Source: Echinicola marina
GTDB lineage: Bacteria > Bacteroidota > Bacteroidia > Cytophagales > Cyclobacteriaceae
Assembly: GCF_020463795.1 (NCBI RefSeq)
Contig: NZ_CP080025.1
Coordinates: 1,739,001-1,803,000 of the forward strand
DNA length: 64,000 nt
Direction: 5' to 3'
Below are positions 9,807-19,907 of this stretch, piece by piece; positions within the stretch are counted from its first letter, which is position 1, and each line of letters begins with the position of its first letter. A model generated the notes under the pieces. That model had not been told where the DNA came from. It made no database searches and saw only the letters and a program-made list of their open reading frames with translations. Made by a program: the position numbers and the translations under genes.

Positions 9807-9959
9807 TTATTTACTTAAATAATAACTATAGTTGAAGTGATTTCCATGAAACAGCACGCGGCCTATTCATGAATTCTAAAAAAAATCACGAACTTTAATG
9901 ACTTGTTTCTAGTTTAAAAACACAAAACCATAAATTGCCTAGCAAAATCTTTTAGACTC

Positions 9960-11534
9960 ATGATGAAATCCACCCTTGAGCCGGAGTGTACCGGTCAGTT
10001 TTCACCATTGTTTATTGACTATATCCGAAAAGACGAAAAACTTCGACCTTTTTATAATCAATATCCGAGCTTGGAAAATTTTGAATCCATTATTCAGGAA
10101 AGAAAGTTTGACCAAGTAAAGAGAACAGTGCTCAAGGAGGCTTTGGAAAAACAATATGTGGGTTTTGAGCTGAGTGAAAAAGTCCAGGATAATATACAGG
10201 CCTTGAAAGGCAATAAGACTTTTACTGTCACCACCGGCCATCAACTCAATCTTTTCACCGGTCCTCTTTATTTCATCTACAAAATCGTATCTACCATAAA
10301 TTTGGCAGAGCAGCTCCAGCAGCGCTACCCTGAATATCATTTTGTACCAGTTTACTGGATGGCAACTGAGGACCATGATTTTGAAGAAATCAACCATTTC
10401 ACCTATGAAGGGAAGAAATATAGTTGGCAAACAGATCAAAAAGGTGCGGTGGGCGATTTCAAATTGGATGCAAAGCTTCAGGCCTTATTAAAGGAATTAA
10501 ACTTTGCGCCAGATTTCTTTAAGAGGGCCTATACAGAGCAGGAGAACTTGGCCCAAGCGGTGAGGTATTATGTGAATTATCTCTTTGGGGATAAGGGCCT
10601 GGTGATTGTAGACGGACATGATGTTGCCTTGAAACAGCTTTTTAAACCAGTCATCAAGGATGACTTACAGTCCAATCAGGCCAATGATTTGGTGAACGAG
10701 CAAACAGGGAATTTGGAAAACCTGGGGTATAAAAGCCAAATTTTTCCTCGGGAAATCAACTTTTTTTACTTGGACAAAGGGCTTCGTTCCAGGATCGTAA
10801 AAACCAAGTCAGGATTTGAGATTTTGGATACAGGAGAGCAGTTCCAAGAGAATGAACTATTGGAATTGGTGGAGGAGCATCCGGAAAAGTTCAGCCCCAA
10901 TGTGGTTTTAAGGCCCCTTTACCAAGAATATATTTTACCAAATATTGCCTATTTGGGAGGTCCGGCTGAAGTAGCCTATTGGCTGCAGTTGAAATTGGTG
11001 TTTGATAGGTACCAAACGGATTTTCCGATGGTAATGCCCCGGAATTTTGCAATGATATTAAATGCAAATGCCCAGAGGAGGACAAAGACATTGGGACTAG
11101 GACATGCTGAAATTTTCGTGGAATATGCTGATTGGAAAAAACAATATGTTTTGGAGCATTCCCGGACAGATTTAAGTTTGGAAAAGGAAAAGGAAGCGCT
11201 AAAGGCCCTTTTTGAAAAAATGGGAGAAGAGGCTGCTGAAATAGATCCCACACTCAAACCTTCCTCTGAAGCGGCCAAAACCCGGGCAGTAAAAGTACTG
11301 GAACATTTCGGTAAAAAGCTGAGAAAAGCAGAAGAGAGGAACTTAGAGACTGCATTGAGACAAATGCAGGATTTGAAGGAATTATTATTTCCTGGCGGAA
11401 CCCCTCAGGAAAGAAAGAATAATTTTTTGGAGTTTTATCTAGCGGATAATGATTTTATCGCCTCCCTATACCATCATTTTGATCCCTTGGATTTTAACTT
11501 TATTATCTTGGAGCAAGATGGAAGGAAAAGCTGA
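9960..11534 (+). CDS. bshC: Putative cysteine ligase BshC (bacillithiol synthesis)
   Basis: 524 aa, full length for BshC, the enzyme assigned to the last step of bacillithiol synthesis (adding Cys to GlcN-malate). The nucleotide-binding-like core is recognisable: TVTTGHQLNLFTGPLYFIYK (about 80-100), then FVPVYWMATEDHDFEEI, and later YLGGPAEVAYWLQLK and FPMVMPRN. The C-terminal coiled-coil (about 395-480) used for dimerisation is also visible. The ATG at 9960 directly follows another ATG-compatible context (TCATGATGAAATCC); 9960 or 9963 could be used. The next gene starts inside its end. Confidence 0.92.
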   Translation: MMKSTLEPECTGQFSPLFIDYIRKDEKLRPFYNQYPSLENFESIIQERKFDQVKRTVLKEALEKQYVGFELSEKVQDNIQALKGNKTFTVTTGHQLNLFTGPLYFIYKIVSTINLAEQLQQRYPEYHFVPVYWMATEDHDFEEINHFTYEGKKYSWQTDQKGAVGDFKLDAKLQALLKELNFAPDFFKRAYTEQENLAQAVRYYVNYLFGDKGLVIVDGHDVALKQLFKPVIKDDLQSNQANDLVNEQTGNLENLGYKSQIFPREINFFYLDKGLRSRIVKTKSGFEILDTGEQFQENELLELVEEHPEKFSPNVVLRPLYQEYILPNIAYLGGPAEVAYWLQLKLVFDRYQTDFPMVMPRNFAMILNANAQRRTKTLGLGHAEIFVEYADWKKQYVLEHSRTDLSLEKEKEALKALFEKMGEEAAEIDPTLKPSSEAAKTRAVKVLEHFGKKLRKAEERNLETALRQMQDLKELLFPGGTPQERKNNFLEFYLADNDFIASLYHHFDPLDFNFIILEQDGRKS

Positions 11535-12090
11535 GCTGAGAAGACGCTATAAGGAAAAGAGAAAATCCTTAGGAGCTCAAAAAAGGGCAGAATACTCCCG
11601 AAAAATAGTCGATCAAGTACAAAAATATCTAGAGGCCCAAAATAGGTTTCAGCATTTTCATCTATTTTTGCCCATTGAAAAGCTATTTGAGATAGATACT
11701 TTTCTATTGTTGGAATCTTTAATAAAAGAGGGGAAGCAAGTCTATACCTCTATTTCAGATTTTGATTCGGGAAATTTGATGTCTGTGAAAATAGACTCAG
11801 CAACTACCTTTATATTGGACGAATGGGGCATACCTGTACCAAATGAGGTAATAAAAATCGATGATGAAGTGCTTGAGGTGGTGTTTGTGCCGCTTTTGGC
11901 ATATGATTTGAAAGGTAACCGAATTGGGTATGGAAAGGGCTTTTATGATAAGTTTTTATCAGGGCTGTCCCCTAAGGTGTTAAAAATTGGCTTGTCCTAT
12001 TTTTTGCCTGAGGTATCCATTTCCGCATTAGAGGAACATGACGTTGCTTTGGATTTATGTATTTTACCGAGCGGAATTATAGAATTTTAA
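11518..12090 (+). CDS. 5-formyltetrahydrofolate cyclo-ligase
   Basis: 190 aa from the ATG at 11518, chosen because MEGKAELRRRYKEKRKSLG matches the usual N-terminus of the family; a longer frame from 11449 would only overlap bshC. It converts 5-formyl-THF to 5,10-methenyl-THF with ATP. Signatures: FLPIEKLFEIDT in the middle and the C-terminal RIGYGKGFYDKFL block that binds phosphate/Mg. It overlaps the bshC stop by 17 bp, so translation is probably coupled. Confidence 0.9.
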   Translation: MEGKAELRRRYKEKRKSLGAQKRAEYSRKIVDQVQKYLEAQNRFQHFHLFLPIEKLFEIDTFLLLESLIKEGKQVYTSISDFDSGNLMSVKIDSATTFILDEWGIPVPNEVIKIDDEVLEVVFVPLLAYDLKGNRIGYGKGFYDKFLSGLSPKVLKIGLSYFLPEVSISALEEHDVALDLCILPSGIIEF

Positions 12091-12123
12091 ATAAACCATC
12101 TATTTCACTAAATTTTACTTGAT

Positions 12124-12609
12124 ATGTTAAAAAAAGCGATTGTAGCCATTGTTGTAGTATTCATAATGGTTATTAGTCAAGAGGCTGAAGCCCAGACCTA
12201 CAGTACGGGAGTGGGCCTTAGAGCAGGTGTGACAAACGGGTTAACCGTAAAACATTTTCTAGGTTATGATGCGGCGATTGAAGGGATTTTGCATACCCGT
12301 TGGAAAGGCCTAGTGATTACAGGCTTGTATGAAGTGCATAAGGATGTGAGAGAAGTCAGGGGCTTAAAGTGGTTTTATGGTGGTGGTGCTCATTTGGGAA
12401 CATGGGGAAATAAGAGTAATCCTCCTTTTGATGATCCTAATGATGAATACACTGTCTTTGGTATTGACGGGATCATAGGTTTGGATTACAAGTTTGTAGA
12501 TGCGCCGATCAACCTTTCATTGGATTATAAGCCGGCTTTTAACTTGACAGACAATGTTGGCTGGTGGGGTGATGAGATAGCACTGTCTATCCGTTTTACT
12601 TTCCACTGA
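12124..12609 (+). CDS. Outer-membrane beta-barrel-like protein, 161 aa
   Basis: Signal peptide (MLKKAIVAIVVVFIMVISQEAEAQ, cleavage after AEAQ) then a Gly- and aromatic-rich beta-strand pattern ending in LSIRFTFH, the aromatic C-terminus typical of outer-membrane proteins. Size fits a small 8-stranded barrel. No specific function can be given. Followed by a strong terminator. Confidence 0.7.
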   Translation: MLKKAIVAIVVVFIMVISQEAEAQTYSTGVGLRAGVTNGLTVKHFLGYDAAIEGILHTRWKGLVITGLYEVHKDVREVRGLKWFYGGGAHLGTWGNKSNPPFDDPNDEYTVFGIDGIIGLDYKFVDAPINLSLDYKPAFNLTDNVGWWGDEIALSIRFTFH

Positions 12610-12626
12610 TAAAACGATTAGTATAA

Positions 12627-12667
12627 ACAAAGGCAAATGTCAAAAGGCATTTGCCTTTGTTTTTTTA
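12627..12667 (+). terminator. Intrinsic terminator
   Basis: ACAAAGGCAAATG (12627-12639) pairs with CATTTGCCTTTGT (12648-12660) in a 13-bp stem with an 8-nt loop, followed by a T-run. It ends the bshC / cyclo-ligase / barrel transcription unit. Confidence 0.85.
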
Positions 12668-12706
12668 AATTTAGTTGAGTAATAATTAAGAATAAAAAGA
12701 GATAAT

Positions 12707-13831
12707 ATGAATAATCCGATTTGGATCATGACCTCAGCCTTTGACCAGTTGAGTTTGGAAGAAGTTATCCATAAAGCAAAGGAAACTGGTGTACAAGGAT
12801 TGGATGTATGTGTATTTAGGAAGGATGGAACTAGAGATGATTTTGTGGCCACCCATATGGACTATGACAATTTCAGCTTGGACACCGCCAAAACAACCCT
12901 TGGGAAATTTAATGAGGCAAAATTGCGCATGTCTTTGGGCGCATTTGATAATCTGATCGGGGGAGATCCAGCGCAAAGAATCAAGAATCAAAATCATTTG
13001 CTCAAGTTGATCCGGATGGCCCATTTGATGGGGGGAGATGCCAATGATATCAAGGTAGGGACATTTGTTGGTTATAACCATGAGCTGGGAAATGAAGAGA
13101 ATGGTTTTGAGAAAAACCTAGAAGAGTATGCCAAGGTTTTTGGGCCAATTATCAAATATGCAGAAGACCTTGGGGTAACAGTTTTATATGAAAATTGTCC
13201 CATGGAAGGCTGGAGGGCTGCCGGTTATACAGGGACTTTCAATAACCTACCCGGGGTGCTAGCCGCTAGGAAGTTGATGTATGCCATGATACCGAGCAAG
13301 GCACATGGTGAAATTTATGATCCTTCCCATGATGTTTGGCAACATACAGATCCTGTGGAGGTGATCAAAAATACGGATATGGATAGGCTGAAGCGTATTC
13401 ATGTGAAGTCTACCAGAAATAATGCAGATCCATTTTGGGGTAATATGTATCCTACCCAGTTGGTAAATGAAACCCTTGCCAAAAAGGCTGGAGTGCCTCA
13501 CCCACAAAATGAATGGGACAGGCATCATTATGAAGCAACTTTGCCTGGCTTTGGTGTGGGTGATAGCATGGATTGGAGAAAATTTATCAATACCCTTCAG
13601 GAAAGGGGCTTTTCAGGCCCTTTTGAGATTGAGAATGAAGCTGGATTATCCAAAGGCACGGGCAATATGGCAGCTATTATGCAGGGGTATAAGGCCACTG
13701 TGTTGAACTTGAGTCCCTTGCTTTGGCCACTTACTGAGGAAGGATACCAATATCCAAAGGAAGACTTTAAGAAAATGAATGCTTTAGCTTCCAAGGATAT
13801 TCCTGTGGTGACCATGGATGATTTGAGATAA
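12707..13831 (+). CDS. Sugar phosphate isomerase/epimerase-family TIM-barrel protein
   Basis: 374 aa, AP-endonuclease-2/xylose-isomerase-like TIM barrel. Metal-ligand segments in the family's order are visible: VLYENCP (Glu), EIYDPSHDVW (Asp and His), RIHVKSTRNN (His), and the final GPFEIENEAG (Glu). These proteins isomerise or epimerise sugars or inositols; the true substrate is not readable from sequence. It has no signal peptide and stands alone between two terminators. Confidence 0.83.
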   Translation: MNNPIWIMTSAFDQLSLEEVIHKAKETGVQGLDVCVFRKDGTRDDFVATHMDYDNFSLDTAKTTLGKFNEAKLRMSLGAFDNLIGGDPAQRIKNQNHLLKLIRMAHLMGGDANDIKVGTFVGYNHELGNEENGFEKNLEEYAKVFGPIIKYAEDLGVTVLYENCPMEGWRAAGYTGTFNNLPGVLAARKLMYAMIPSKAHGEIYDPSHDVWQHTDPVEVIKNTDMDRLKRIHVKSTRNNADPFWGNMYPTQLVNETLAKKAGVPHPQNEWDRHHYEATLPGFGVGDSMDWRKFINTLQERGFSGPFEIENEAGLSKGTGNMAAIMQGYKATVLNLSPLLWPLTEEGYQYPKEDFKKMNALASKDIPVVTMDDLR

Positions 13832-13854
13832 TAAGATTAAAAAGTAATGATATG

Positions 13855-13885
13855 AAAAAGCCCCGCAATGCGGGGCTATATTTTT
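13855..13885. terminator. Bidirectional intrinsic terminator
   Basis: AGCCCCGC (13859-13866) pairs with GCGGGGCT (13870-13877) around AAT, with A-rich sequence to the left and T-rich sequence to the right. It serves the isomerase gene on the plus strand and the small gene at 13886-14074 on the minus strand. Confidence 0.85.
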
Positions 13886-14074
13886 CTAGGCGAGTTTTAC
13901 AAAATATTTATTTAGTACGGATAAATAAATTTTTGAAAACGTCTTATAACACCAAACTTTTAATTCCTGAACCTCAGAGGGCACAAGCATATTGAGGCCC
14001 TTCCTTAACTCTTTCTCGAAAAGCTTTTTGTCAAAACTCACCTTCAATAAAATGGTTTTAACATATTCAATCAT
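13886..14074 (-). CDS. Small conserved-looking protein, 62 aa
   Basis: Helical, basic 62-aa protein beginning MIEYVKTILLKVSFDKKLFEKEL with a single Trp and Cys (VWCYKTF). It has its own terminator arm directly after the stop and no competing frame on the other strand. From memory, similar 60-aa proteins with the MIEYVKTILLKVSFD start occur in other Cytophagales, but this cannot be checked here. No function known. Confidence 0.6.
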   Translation of the reverse strand: MIEYVKTILLKVSFDKKLFEKELRKGLNMLVPSEVQELKVWCYKTFSKIYLSVLNKYFVKLA

Positions 14075-14196
14075 GGCTCATTTGGTTTTAAATTATGTTA
14101 AACAATACTAAATTCAATACGACAACACGACTAATTTGTTGCGTTTAAAATATACTCGTTAATTTGCGTTCATTATTAAAAGCAGCACATGTGTCT

Positions 14197-15642
14197 ATGA
14201 AAAGAACGAAACTTTACCTCAATCTAGTATTCCTCTGTACAATGTTGGTTTCAAAAGCATTCGCACAGGATATCAAGGTTGATCTTGGTCCAGAAGAGAT
14301 AGGGTTGAATGAAACGTTCAGTATAAAAATAACGATTTCGGATGAAAAAATAAAGTCCTATGATCAATTCCCCGAGATCCCGGGCTTTCAGAAGCAGGGC
14401 ATTTCCCAGTCCTCTTCCATGAATGTGATCAACGGGCAGATGAGCAGCACCAATAGTATTGTGCAGTATTACCGTCCCACAAAGAAGGGGCAGTTTGTGC
14501 TCCCAGATTTCACCTTGCAGATCAATGGTCAGCCGGTTTCTGCCCAAGGAATGACCATTATGGTTACCGATGCCAGCCAAAATCAACAAAGCCAACGCTC
14601 CAGGGATCCTTTTGATGATTTCTTTGGAAGGACAGAGCAGGAACCCCAAGAATTTGTAGAGATAGATGATGAGGCATTTTTCTCCATGAATGTGAATAAG
14701 GATGAGATCTATTTGGGTGAAGGTTTCAATGTAAGTTTGGCTTTTTATATGTCTGCATCCAATCAGGCTCCTTTTGACTTTTATGAGCCAGGTAAACAGC
14801 TGGAGGAGATTGTAAAAAAGATCAAGCCTACCAGTGCATGGGAGGAGAACTTTAATATTACCAATATCCAGCCGGAAAGGGTAACCATTGATGGGAAGAA
14901 TTGGACACGTTTTAAAGTCTATGAAGCCACTTTCTATCCCTTTAATGAGGGAGAGATAGAATTGCCACAGGTAGCCTGGGAAATGATAAAATACAAAGTG
15001 GCAAAGAATCCTACTTTCTTTGGGAACAATAGGCAACAGGATTTTAAAACATTTTATGCTCCAGCCAAAACGGTAAGGGTGAAGCCATTGCCACCACATC
15101 CTTTGAAAAATGAGGTGAGCGTAGGTGTTTTCAGGTTGAGGGAAAATTTTAAGACCAAAAAGGTAGAAACGGGCGAAGGGGTAACCTACGATTTTGGTAT
15201 TGCTGGGGAAGGAAATATCAGTGCCATCAAAGCTCCTCGAAAAATGGACATGAGCAAATTGAACACTTATGATCCCAATGAACGCCAGCAGATTAATCGA
15301 GGAAGAGGTCGGGTAACAGGTATCAAGCAGTTTGAATATTATATTACCGTCAATGAGCCAGGAGAAGTAGATCTGAATGATCACTTCGAATGGATATACT
15401 TCAATACGGACAGAGAAACGTATGATACTTTACGTCCGCAGGCAGTCTTGGAAGTGGTAGGAGAAAGTAAGATCAACCAGTCCATTTCTTCGACAAGGTT
15501 GGGAGGAATATACGATTTAATCGAACTTGAGGACAATAAGCTTTTAAACCAACGATATAAGTATTATTTTTCGACTTTTATCAATATACTACTGGTCGGC
15601 GCAGTAATTCTGCTGGCCGTACTGATTATGAAAAAGAGGTAA
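14197..15642 (+). CDS. batD: BatD family protein
   Basis: 481 aa from the ATG at 14197 ([24 protein letters not shown] is a clean signal peptide; a TTG at 14164 would add 11 residues before it). The exported part is a run of Ig-like beta domains, with the DPFDDFFGR segment and [10 protein letters not shown]-type repeat typical of BatD, and one C-terminal membrane helix ([18 protein letters not shown]) ending in KKR. BatD proteins belong to the Bat aerotolerance operons. The usual batA/B/C/E neighbours are not next to it. Its TAA stop overlaps the aroC ATG by one base. Confidence 0.88.
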   Translation: MKRTKLYLNLVFLCTMLVSKAFAQDIKVDLGPEEIGLNETFSIKITISDEKIKSYDQFPEIPGFQKQGISQSSSMNVINGQMSSTNSIVQYYRPTKKGQFVLPDFTLQINGQPVSAQGMTIMVTDASQNQQSQRSRDPFDDFFGRTEQEPQEFVEIDDEAFFSMNVNKDEIYLGEGFNVSLAFYMSASNQAPFDFYEPGKQLEEIVKKIKPTSAWEENFNITNIQPERVTIDGKNWTRFKVYEATFYPFNEGEIELPQVAWEMIKYKVAKNPTFFGNNRQQDFKTFYAPAKTVRVKPLPPHPLKNEVSVGVFRLRENFKTKKVETGEGVTYDFGIAGEGNISAIKAPRKMDMSKLNTYDPNERQQINRGRGRVTGIKQFEYYITVNEPGEVDLNDHFEWIYFNTDRETYDTLRPQAVLEVVGESKINQSISSTRLGGIYDLIELEDNKLLNQRYKYYFSTFINILLVGAVILLAVLIMKKR

Positions 15643-16724
15643 TGGGTAATTCATTCGGAAGAGTATTTAAGATTAGCACCTTTGGTGAATCACACGGAAA
15701 AGGGCTAGGAGTTATAATTGATGGTTGTCCTGCAGGACTGCCAATTGACGAGGATTTTATCAGACAGGAGCTTCAAAGAAGGAAGCCTGGACAGTCCAAA
15801 ATAACCACACAACGTAAGGAAGAAGATGAATGTCAGATTCTTTCTGGGGTATTTGAGGGGAAGAGCACTGGAACACCCATAGCGATAGTGATCATGAATA
15901 CGGATCAAAAGAGCAAGGATTATTCCCATATTGCGGACAAGTACAGGCCTTCTCATGCCGATTTTACCTATCAGGAGAAATATGGTATCCGTGATTATAG
16001 AGGGGGAGGAAGAAGCAGTGCCAGAGAAACTGCAGCAAGGGTAGCTGCGGGTGCTGTGGCTAAGTTGATGCTGAAGCATTTTGGTATTGAAATCAATGCT
16101 TATGTAAGTCAGGCAGGTCATATCAAATTGGAAAAACCTTATCAAGAGCTCGATTTTTCTGAAATAGAAAAAAACATCGTTCGCTGTCCAGATCCAAAAA
16201 AAGCGGAGGAAATGATCGAGTATATTGACTTAATAAGAAAGAACCGTGATACGGTAGGTGGAGTGGTCAGCTGTGTAGCCAAAAATGTTCCCGTAGGACT
16301 TGGAGAGCCAGTTTTTGATCGTCTTCATGCAGATCTGGGCAAGGCCATGTTGAGTATCAATGCAGTGAAAGGTTTTGAATATGGAAGTGGTTTCGATGGT
16401 GTTTCCATGAAAGGCTCAGAGCATAATGATGCTTTTTATCAGGATGGAGACCGGGTGAGGACCAAAACCAATTTCTCAGGCGGTATCCAAGGTGGTATTT
16501 CCAATGGGGAGGATATTTATTTCAGGGTAGCTTTTAAGCCTGTAGCGACCATCATGACCGATCAGGAAAGTGTTAACCAAGCAGGGGAAAGTGTTACCGT
16601 TTCCGGAAAAGGTAGACATGATCCTTGTGTAGTGCCAAGAGCGGTGCCGATTGTGGAAGCTATGGGTGCTTTAGTTTTAGCGGACTTTTTGTTATTGAAC
16701 AGACTAAATAAATTGGAAGAATAG
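15642..16724 (+). CDS. aroC: Chorismate synthase
   Basis: 360 aa, full length. Converts EPSP to chorismate, the last step of the shikimate pathway, with reduced FMN. Signatures: [20 protein letters not shown] at the start (first family pattern with the catalytic His), then [20 protein letters not shown] (about 118-138), and the C-terminal [21 protein letters not shown] shares its first base with the batD stop, so translation is likely coupled. Confidence 0.97.
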   Translation: MGNSFGRVFKISTFGESHGKGLGVIIDGCPAGLPIDEDFIRQELQRRKPGQSKITTQRKEEDECQILSGVFEGKSTGTPIAIVIMNTDQKSKDYSHIADKYRPSHADFTYQEKYGIRDYRGGGRSSARETAARVAAGAVAKLMLKHFGIEINAYVSQAGHIKLEKPYQELDFSEIEKNIVRCPDPKKAEEMIEYIDLIRKNRDTVGGVVSCVAKNVPVGLGEPVFDRLHADLGKAMLSINAVKGFEYGSGFDGVSMKGSEHNDAFYQDGDRVRTKTNFSGGIQGGISNGEDIYFRVAFKPVATIMTDQESVNQAGESVTVSGKGRHDPCVVPRAVPIVEAMGALVLADFLLLNRLNKLEE

Positions 16725-16741
16725 GATTTAAACCCAACAAG

Positions 16742-18073
16742 ATGATTAAAAAGATACCCCTTCATACCCAAATTATCATAGGCCTTGTGCTGGGATTGGT
16801 GTTTGGTTTGGTGATTGTGAAAATGCAGATTTCGCCGGATTTTACACTTGATTATATCAAACCTATAGGTACCATCTTTATCAACTCCCTTAAGATGATC
16901 GCAGTACCCTTGGTCTTGGCCTCATTGATTGTAGGGGTGTCCAATTTGGGTGATATCTCAAAATTAAGTAGGATTGGAGGGAAGACCATTGTCACGTATA
17001 TGCTGACTACGGTGATAGCCGTTTCTTTAGGCTTGGTGCTAGTGAATGTGTTTGCACCTGGGAAGAGCCTTCCAGTAGAGACCCGAGAAAACCTGATGGG
17101 ATTGTACGATGATGTGGTAGGGGATAAAACCAATCAGGCGGCGCAGTTTCAGGAGCAGAGCCCGCTTCAGCCATTGGTGGATATTGTGCCACAAAATGTT
17201 TTCCAGGCGACTACGGATAATGGAGCCATGTTGCAAGTAGTGTTTTTTGCCATTATTGTGGGGATAGCATTGTTGCAGATTCCTAAAGAAAAAGCCAGTT
17301 CAGTGATTGCTTTTTTTGATGGGATGAATGATGTGATCATCAAGATTGTGGGCTATATTATGTTGATTGCCCCATATGGTGTTTTTGCTTTGATGGCTTC
17401 CTTGATTGTGGAAATTGCTGGAGACAATCCTGATTCGGCTTTTGAACTTTTATTTGCTTTGTTGAAGTATAGTTTGGTAGTAGTGGGAGGCTTGCTTATT
17501 ATGATTTTGGTGGTTTACCCAAGCATTCTAAAGCTATTTACCAAGGTCCCTTATAAGGATTTCTTTAAGGCCATGCGCCCTGCCCAGCTATTGGCATTCT
17601 CAACAAGTTCAAGTTCTGCCACACTTCCGGTAACCATGAAGCAGGTGGAGGAAGAAATTGGTGTTTCTGAAGAAGTAAGCAGTTTTGTCTTGCCTTTAGG
17701 GGCCACTATAAATATGGATGGAACCAGCCTTTACCAAGGTGTGGCTGCAGTATTTATCGCGCAGGCTTTGGGAATGGATCTGAGCATTACGCAGCAGTTG
17801 ATGATTGTATTGACCGCTACTTTGGCATCAATAGGAACTGCGGGTGTACCAGGAGCAGGATTGATTATGCTTCTGATCGTATTGGAGTCCATAGGAGTGC
17901 CAGCAGCAGGTCTTGCTTTGATTTTGGCACCAGATAGGATTTTGGATATGTTCAGAACCGTGGTGAACGTCACTGGAGATGCAACGGTTTGTACTGTAGT
18001 GGCCAGTACAGAGGGTGAATTGCCTGATGGCCTGATTCGTGAATCCAATCCATTGACAGCTGTAGAACAATAA
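16742..18073 (+). CDS. Dicarboxylate/amino acid:cation symporter (DAACS family)
   Basis: 443 aa, many membrane helices. Family signatures: the serine-rich hairpin loop FSTSSSSATLPVTMKQVEE (about 280-300), NMDGTSLYQGVAAVFIAQ (about 320-340) with the NMDGT cation-binding motif, and VPGAGLIMLLIVLESIG. It should import glutamate, aspartate or C4-dicarboxylates with Na+ or H+. Starts 17 bp after aroC, probably read through from it. Confidence 0.92.
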   Translation: MIKKIPLHTQIIIGLVLGLVFGLVIVKMQISPDFTLDYIKPIGTIFINSLKMIAVPLVLASLIVGVSNLGDISKLSRIGGKTIVTYMLTTVIAVSLGLVLVNVFAPGKSLPVETRENLMGLYDDVVGDKTNQAAQFQEQSPLQPLVDIVPQNVFQATTDNGAMLQVVFFAIIVGIALLQIPKEKASSVIAFFDGMNDVIIKIVGYIMLIAPYGVFALMASLIVEIAGDNPDSAFELLFALLKYSLVVVGGLLIMILVVYPSILKLFTKVPYKDFFKAMRPAQLLAFSTSSSSATLPVTMKQVEEEIGVSEEVSSFVLPLGATINMDGTSLYQGVAAVFIAQALGMDLSITQQLMIVLTATLASIGTAGVPGAGLIMLLIVLESIGVPAAGLALILAPDRILDMFRTVVNVTGDATVCTVVASTEGELPDGLIRESNPLTAVEQ

Positions 18074-18141
18074 ATTAGGCAAAACAGGAACTTATCGCTT
18101 ATTTTGCTGTTTGAATTGCTAGAAAGCTAAAAATTAAAACC

Positions 18142-18726
18142 ATGTTACAAGCGCAGAAAAAGCCAGTACATATTTATATGGAAGCCAATCCCAATCCAAA
18201 TTCATTGAAATTTGTGGTGAATTTCATGTTGACGGATGATGGAGTAAGCTTTGATTATCCTGATGAGAAAAGCACAGAGAACTCCCCATTGGCCAAAGAA
18301 CTATTTAATTTTGCGGCTGTGGAGAGAGTGTTTATCACTTCTAACTTTGTGACCGTTACGAAGAAGGATGATGTAGAATGGCCGGAAATTCAAGATCATA
18401 TCAGGGAGCATATCAAGCAGTACCTTGAAGCTGGGAAGTCAGCCATCAATGTGGTGTTGGATAAAGATCCCTTGTTTGATGAGAATGACAGCGAAACGGT
18501 TAAGAAAATCAAAGGGATTTTGGACGAGTATATCCGTCCGGCTGTGGAGCAAGATGGTGGAGCCATCATTTTCCATAGTTTTAATGAAGGAACTGTTAAG
18601 GTATTATTGCAAGGCGCTTGTTCAGGCTGTCCATCCAGTACAGTGACTTTAAAGGCAGGAATTGAGAATTTACTTACCAGAATGCTTCCTGATGAAGTAA
18701 AGGCAGTAGAAGCTGAAGGTATATAA
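18142..18726 (+). CDS. Nfu/NifU-type Fe-S cluster carrier protein
   Basis: 194 aa with two domains: an N-terminal Nfu_N/scaffold domain (ANPNPNSLKFVVNF to about residue 90) and a C-terminal NifU domain with the cluster-binding pair CSGCPSSTVTLKAGIENLL (CxxC, about 158-161). It should carry or transfer a [4Fe-4S] cluster to apo-proteins. Followed by a strong terminator. Confidence 0.93.
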   Translation: MLQAQKKPVHIYMEANPNPNSLKFVVNFMLTDDGVSFDYPDEKSTENSPLAKELFNFAAVERVFITSNFVTVTKKDDVEWPEIQDHIREHIKQYLEAGKSAINVVLDKDPLFDENDSETVKKIKGILDEYIRPAVEQDGGAIIFHSFNEGTVKVLLQGACSGCPSSTVTLKAGIENLLTRMLPDEVKAVEAEGI

Positions 18727-18742
18727 GAGATAAATAACAAAA

Positions 18743-18779
18743 TTGAAGGTCATTCGCCTAGGCGAATGACCTTTTTTTG
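18743..18779 (+). terminator. Intrinsic terminator after the Nfu gene
   Basis: AAGGTCATTCGCC (18746-18758) and GGCGAATGACCTT (18761-18773) form a perfect inverted repeat followed by seven T. The next gene (DUF3810) begins 16 bp later. Confidence 0.9.
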
Positions 18780-18794
18780 TATTATTACACCAGT

Positions 18795-19880
18795 ATGCAC
18801 TTGGATAAAATCATAAAGGGAAATTGGACATGGGCTGTGCTTGGGCTAATAGCATTGCTCGTTCGATATTTCTTTCTTCAGTTTCCTGAGGATACCGAGC
18901 AAATTTATTCCCGAGGGATTTTTCCGGCCATTAGAAATCTTATTGACTTTAGTTTTGGGAAATTCCCCGTGCCCAGTATCTATCTGTTTTTTACAGGTTT
19001 GTTGGTAGCACTGTATTATTTTTGGAAAGGCTGGAGACATCAAAAGGGCTGGTTGAATAGTTTGGTTTTTACAGCGAGGAATATCTTGAATTTTCTAGGT
19101 TTTCTGGTTTTTGTCTTTCTCTTGCTTTGGGGATTTAATTATCAAAGGATTCCCATTTTTCAGCAGCTAAGTTTGGAGCCCTTGCCCCTTGAGCAGGAGG
19201 AGTTACTGAGTGAGCTTCAGCTTACCAGGGATGATCTTCAAGCATGGCGCGACCAGATTTCGAATGATACCTCAGCATTGGATCAAAATATCGATTATGA
19301 TGAATTGGAGGACATGGTGCGTCAAACAATAGAAGAGAAAATAACCATGCTGGGGCTTGAATATTCCGGGAATCCGCGAACGAGGCAGTTATATCCCGGG
19401 GGTTTTTTGAGGAAATTGGGCATATTGGGTATTTATTTTCCTTTTACTGGGGAAAGTTATATCGATCCTACCTTGCACCATCTGGAAAAGCCTTTTACGC
19501 TTGCCCATGAAATGGCCCATAGCTGTGGGGTTACTGATGAGGGAGAAGCTAATTTCTTTGCTTGGGTGGTTTGTACCCAAAGTGAAATACCTTTGTTGAA
19601 CTATTCTGCACAGTTAAGGCTGTTCAGTTATCAGCTTAAGGATCTTTATCGCCAAGATGAGGAGGCTTATAAGACATTCATTAAGACCCTTGGAAAGGGA
19701 ATCCGCAATGATTTTGCGGACATTTCTGAAAACCATAGGAAGATTGAACCCTTTTCCTTGGAGCTCAGCCGGAAATCAAATGACTTATATTTAAAGGCCC
19801 AAGGCGTTAAGGCAGGCGTAGGCAGTTATGCGCAGCTGACCATGTTGGCCTATGCTTGGAGGAATAAAATGGACAGATGA
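18795..19880 (+). CDS. DUF3810 membrane protein with zinc-protease-like HExxH
   Basis: 361 aa from the ATG at 18795 (a TTG at 18777 lies inside the terminator and is unlikely). Three N-terminal hydrophobic segments, then a soluble domain containing LAHEMAHSCGVTDEGEANF: an HExxH-type zinc motif with a downstream Glu. This is the Bacteroidota family DUF3810. A peptidase activity is likely from the motif but no substrate is known. Confidence 0.85.
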   Translation: MHLDKIIKGNWTWAVLGLIALLVRYFFLQFPEDTEQIYSRGIFPAIRNLIDFSFGKFPVPSIYLFFTGLLVALYYFWKGWRHQKGWLNSLVFTARNILNFLGFLVFVFLLLWGFNYQRIPIFQQLSLEPLPLEQEELLSELQLTRDDLQAWRDQISNDTSALDQNIDYDELEDMVRQTIEEKITMLGLEYSGNPRTRQLYPGGFLRKLGILGIYFPFTGESYIDPTLHHLEKPFTLAHEMAHSCGVTDEGEANFFAWVVCTQSEIPLLNYSAQLRLFSYQLKDLYRQDEEAYKTFIKTLGKGIRNDFADISENHRKIEPFSLELSRKSNDLYLKAQGVKAGVGSYAQLTMLAYAWRNKMDR

Positions 19881-19907
19881 GAGTTAAACCTTAAATACTT
19901 TGGATAG

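Noticed and set aside
14251-15384. 377-aa minus-strand open frame
   Set aside because: Shadow of batD; the plus-strand protein has a signal peptide, family motifs and coupling to aroC.
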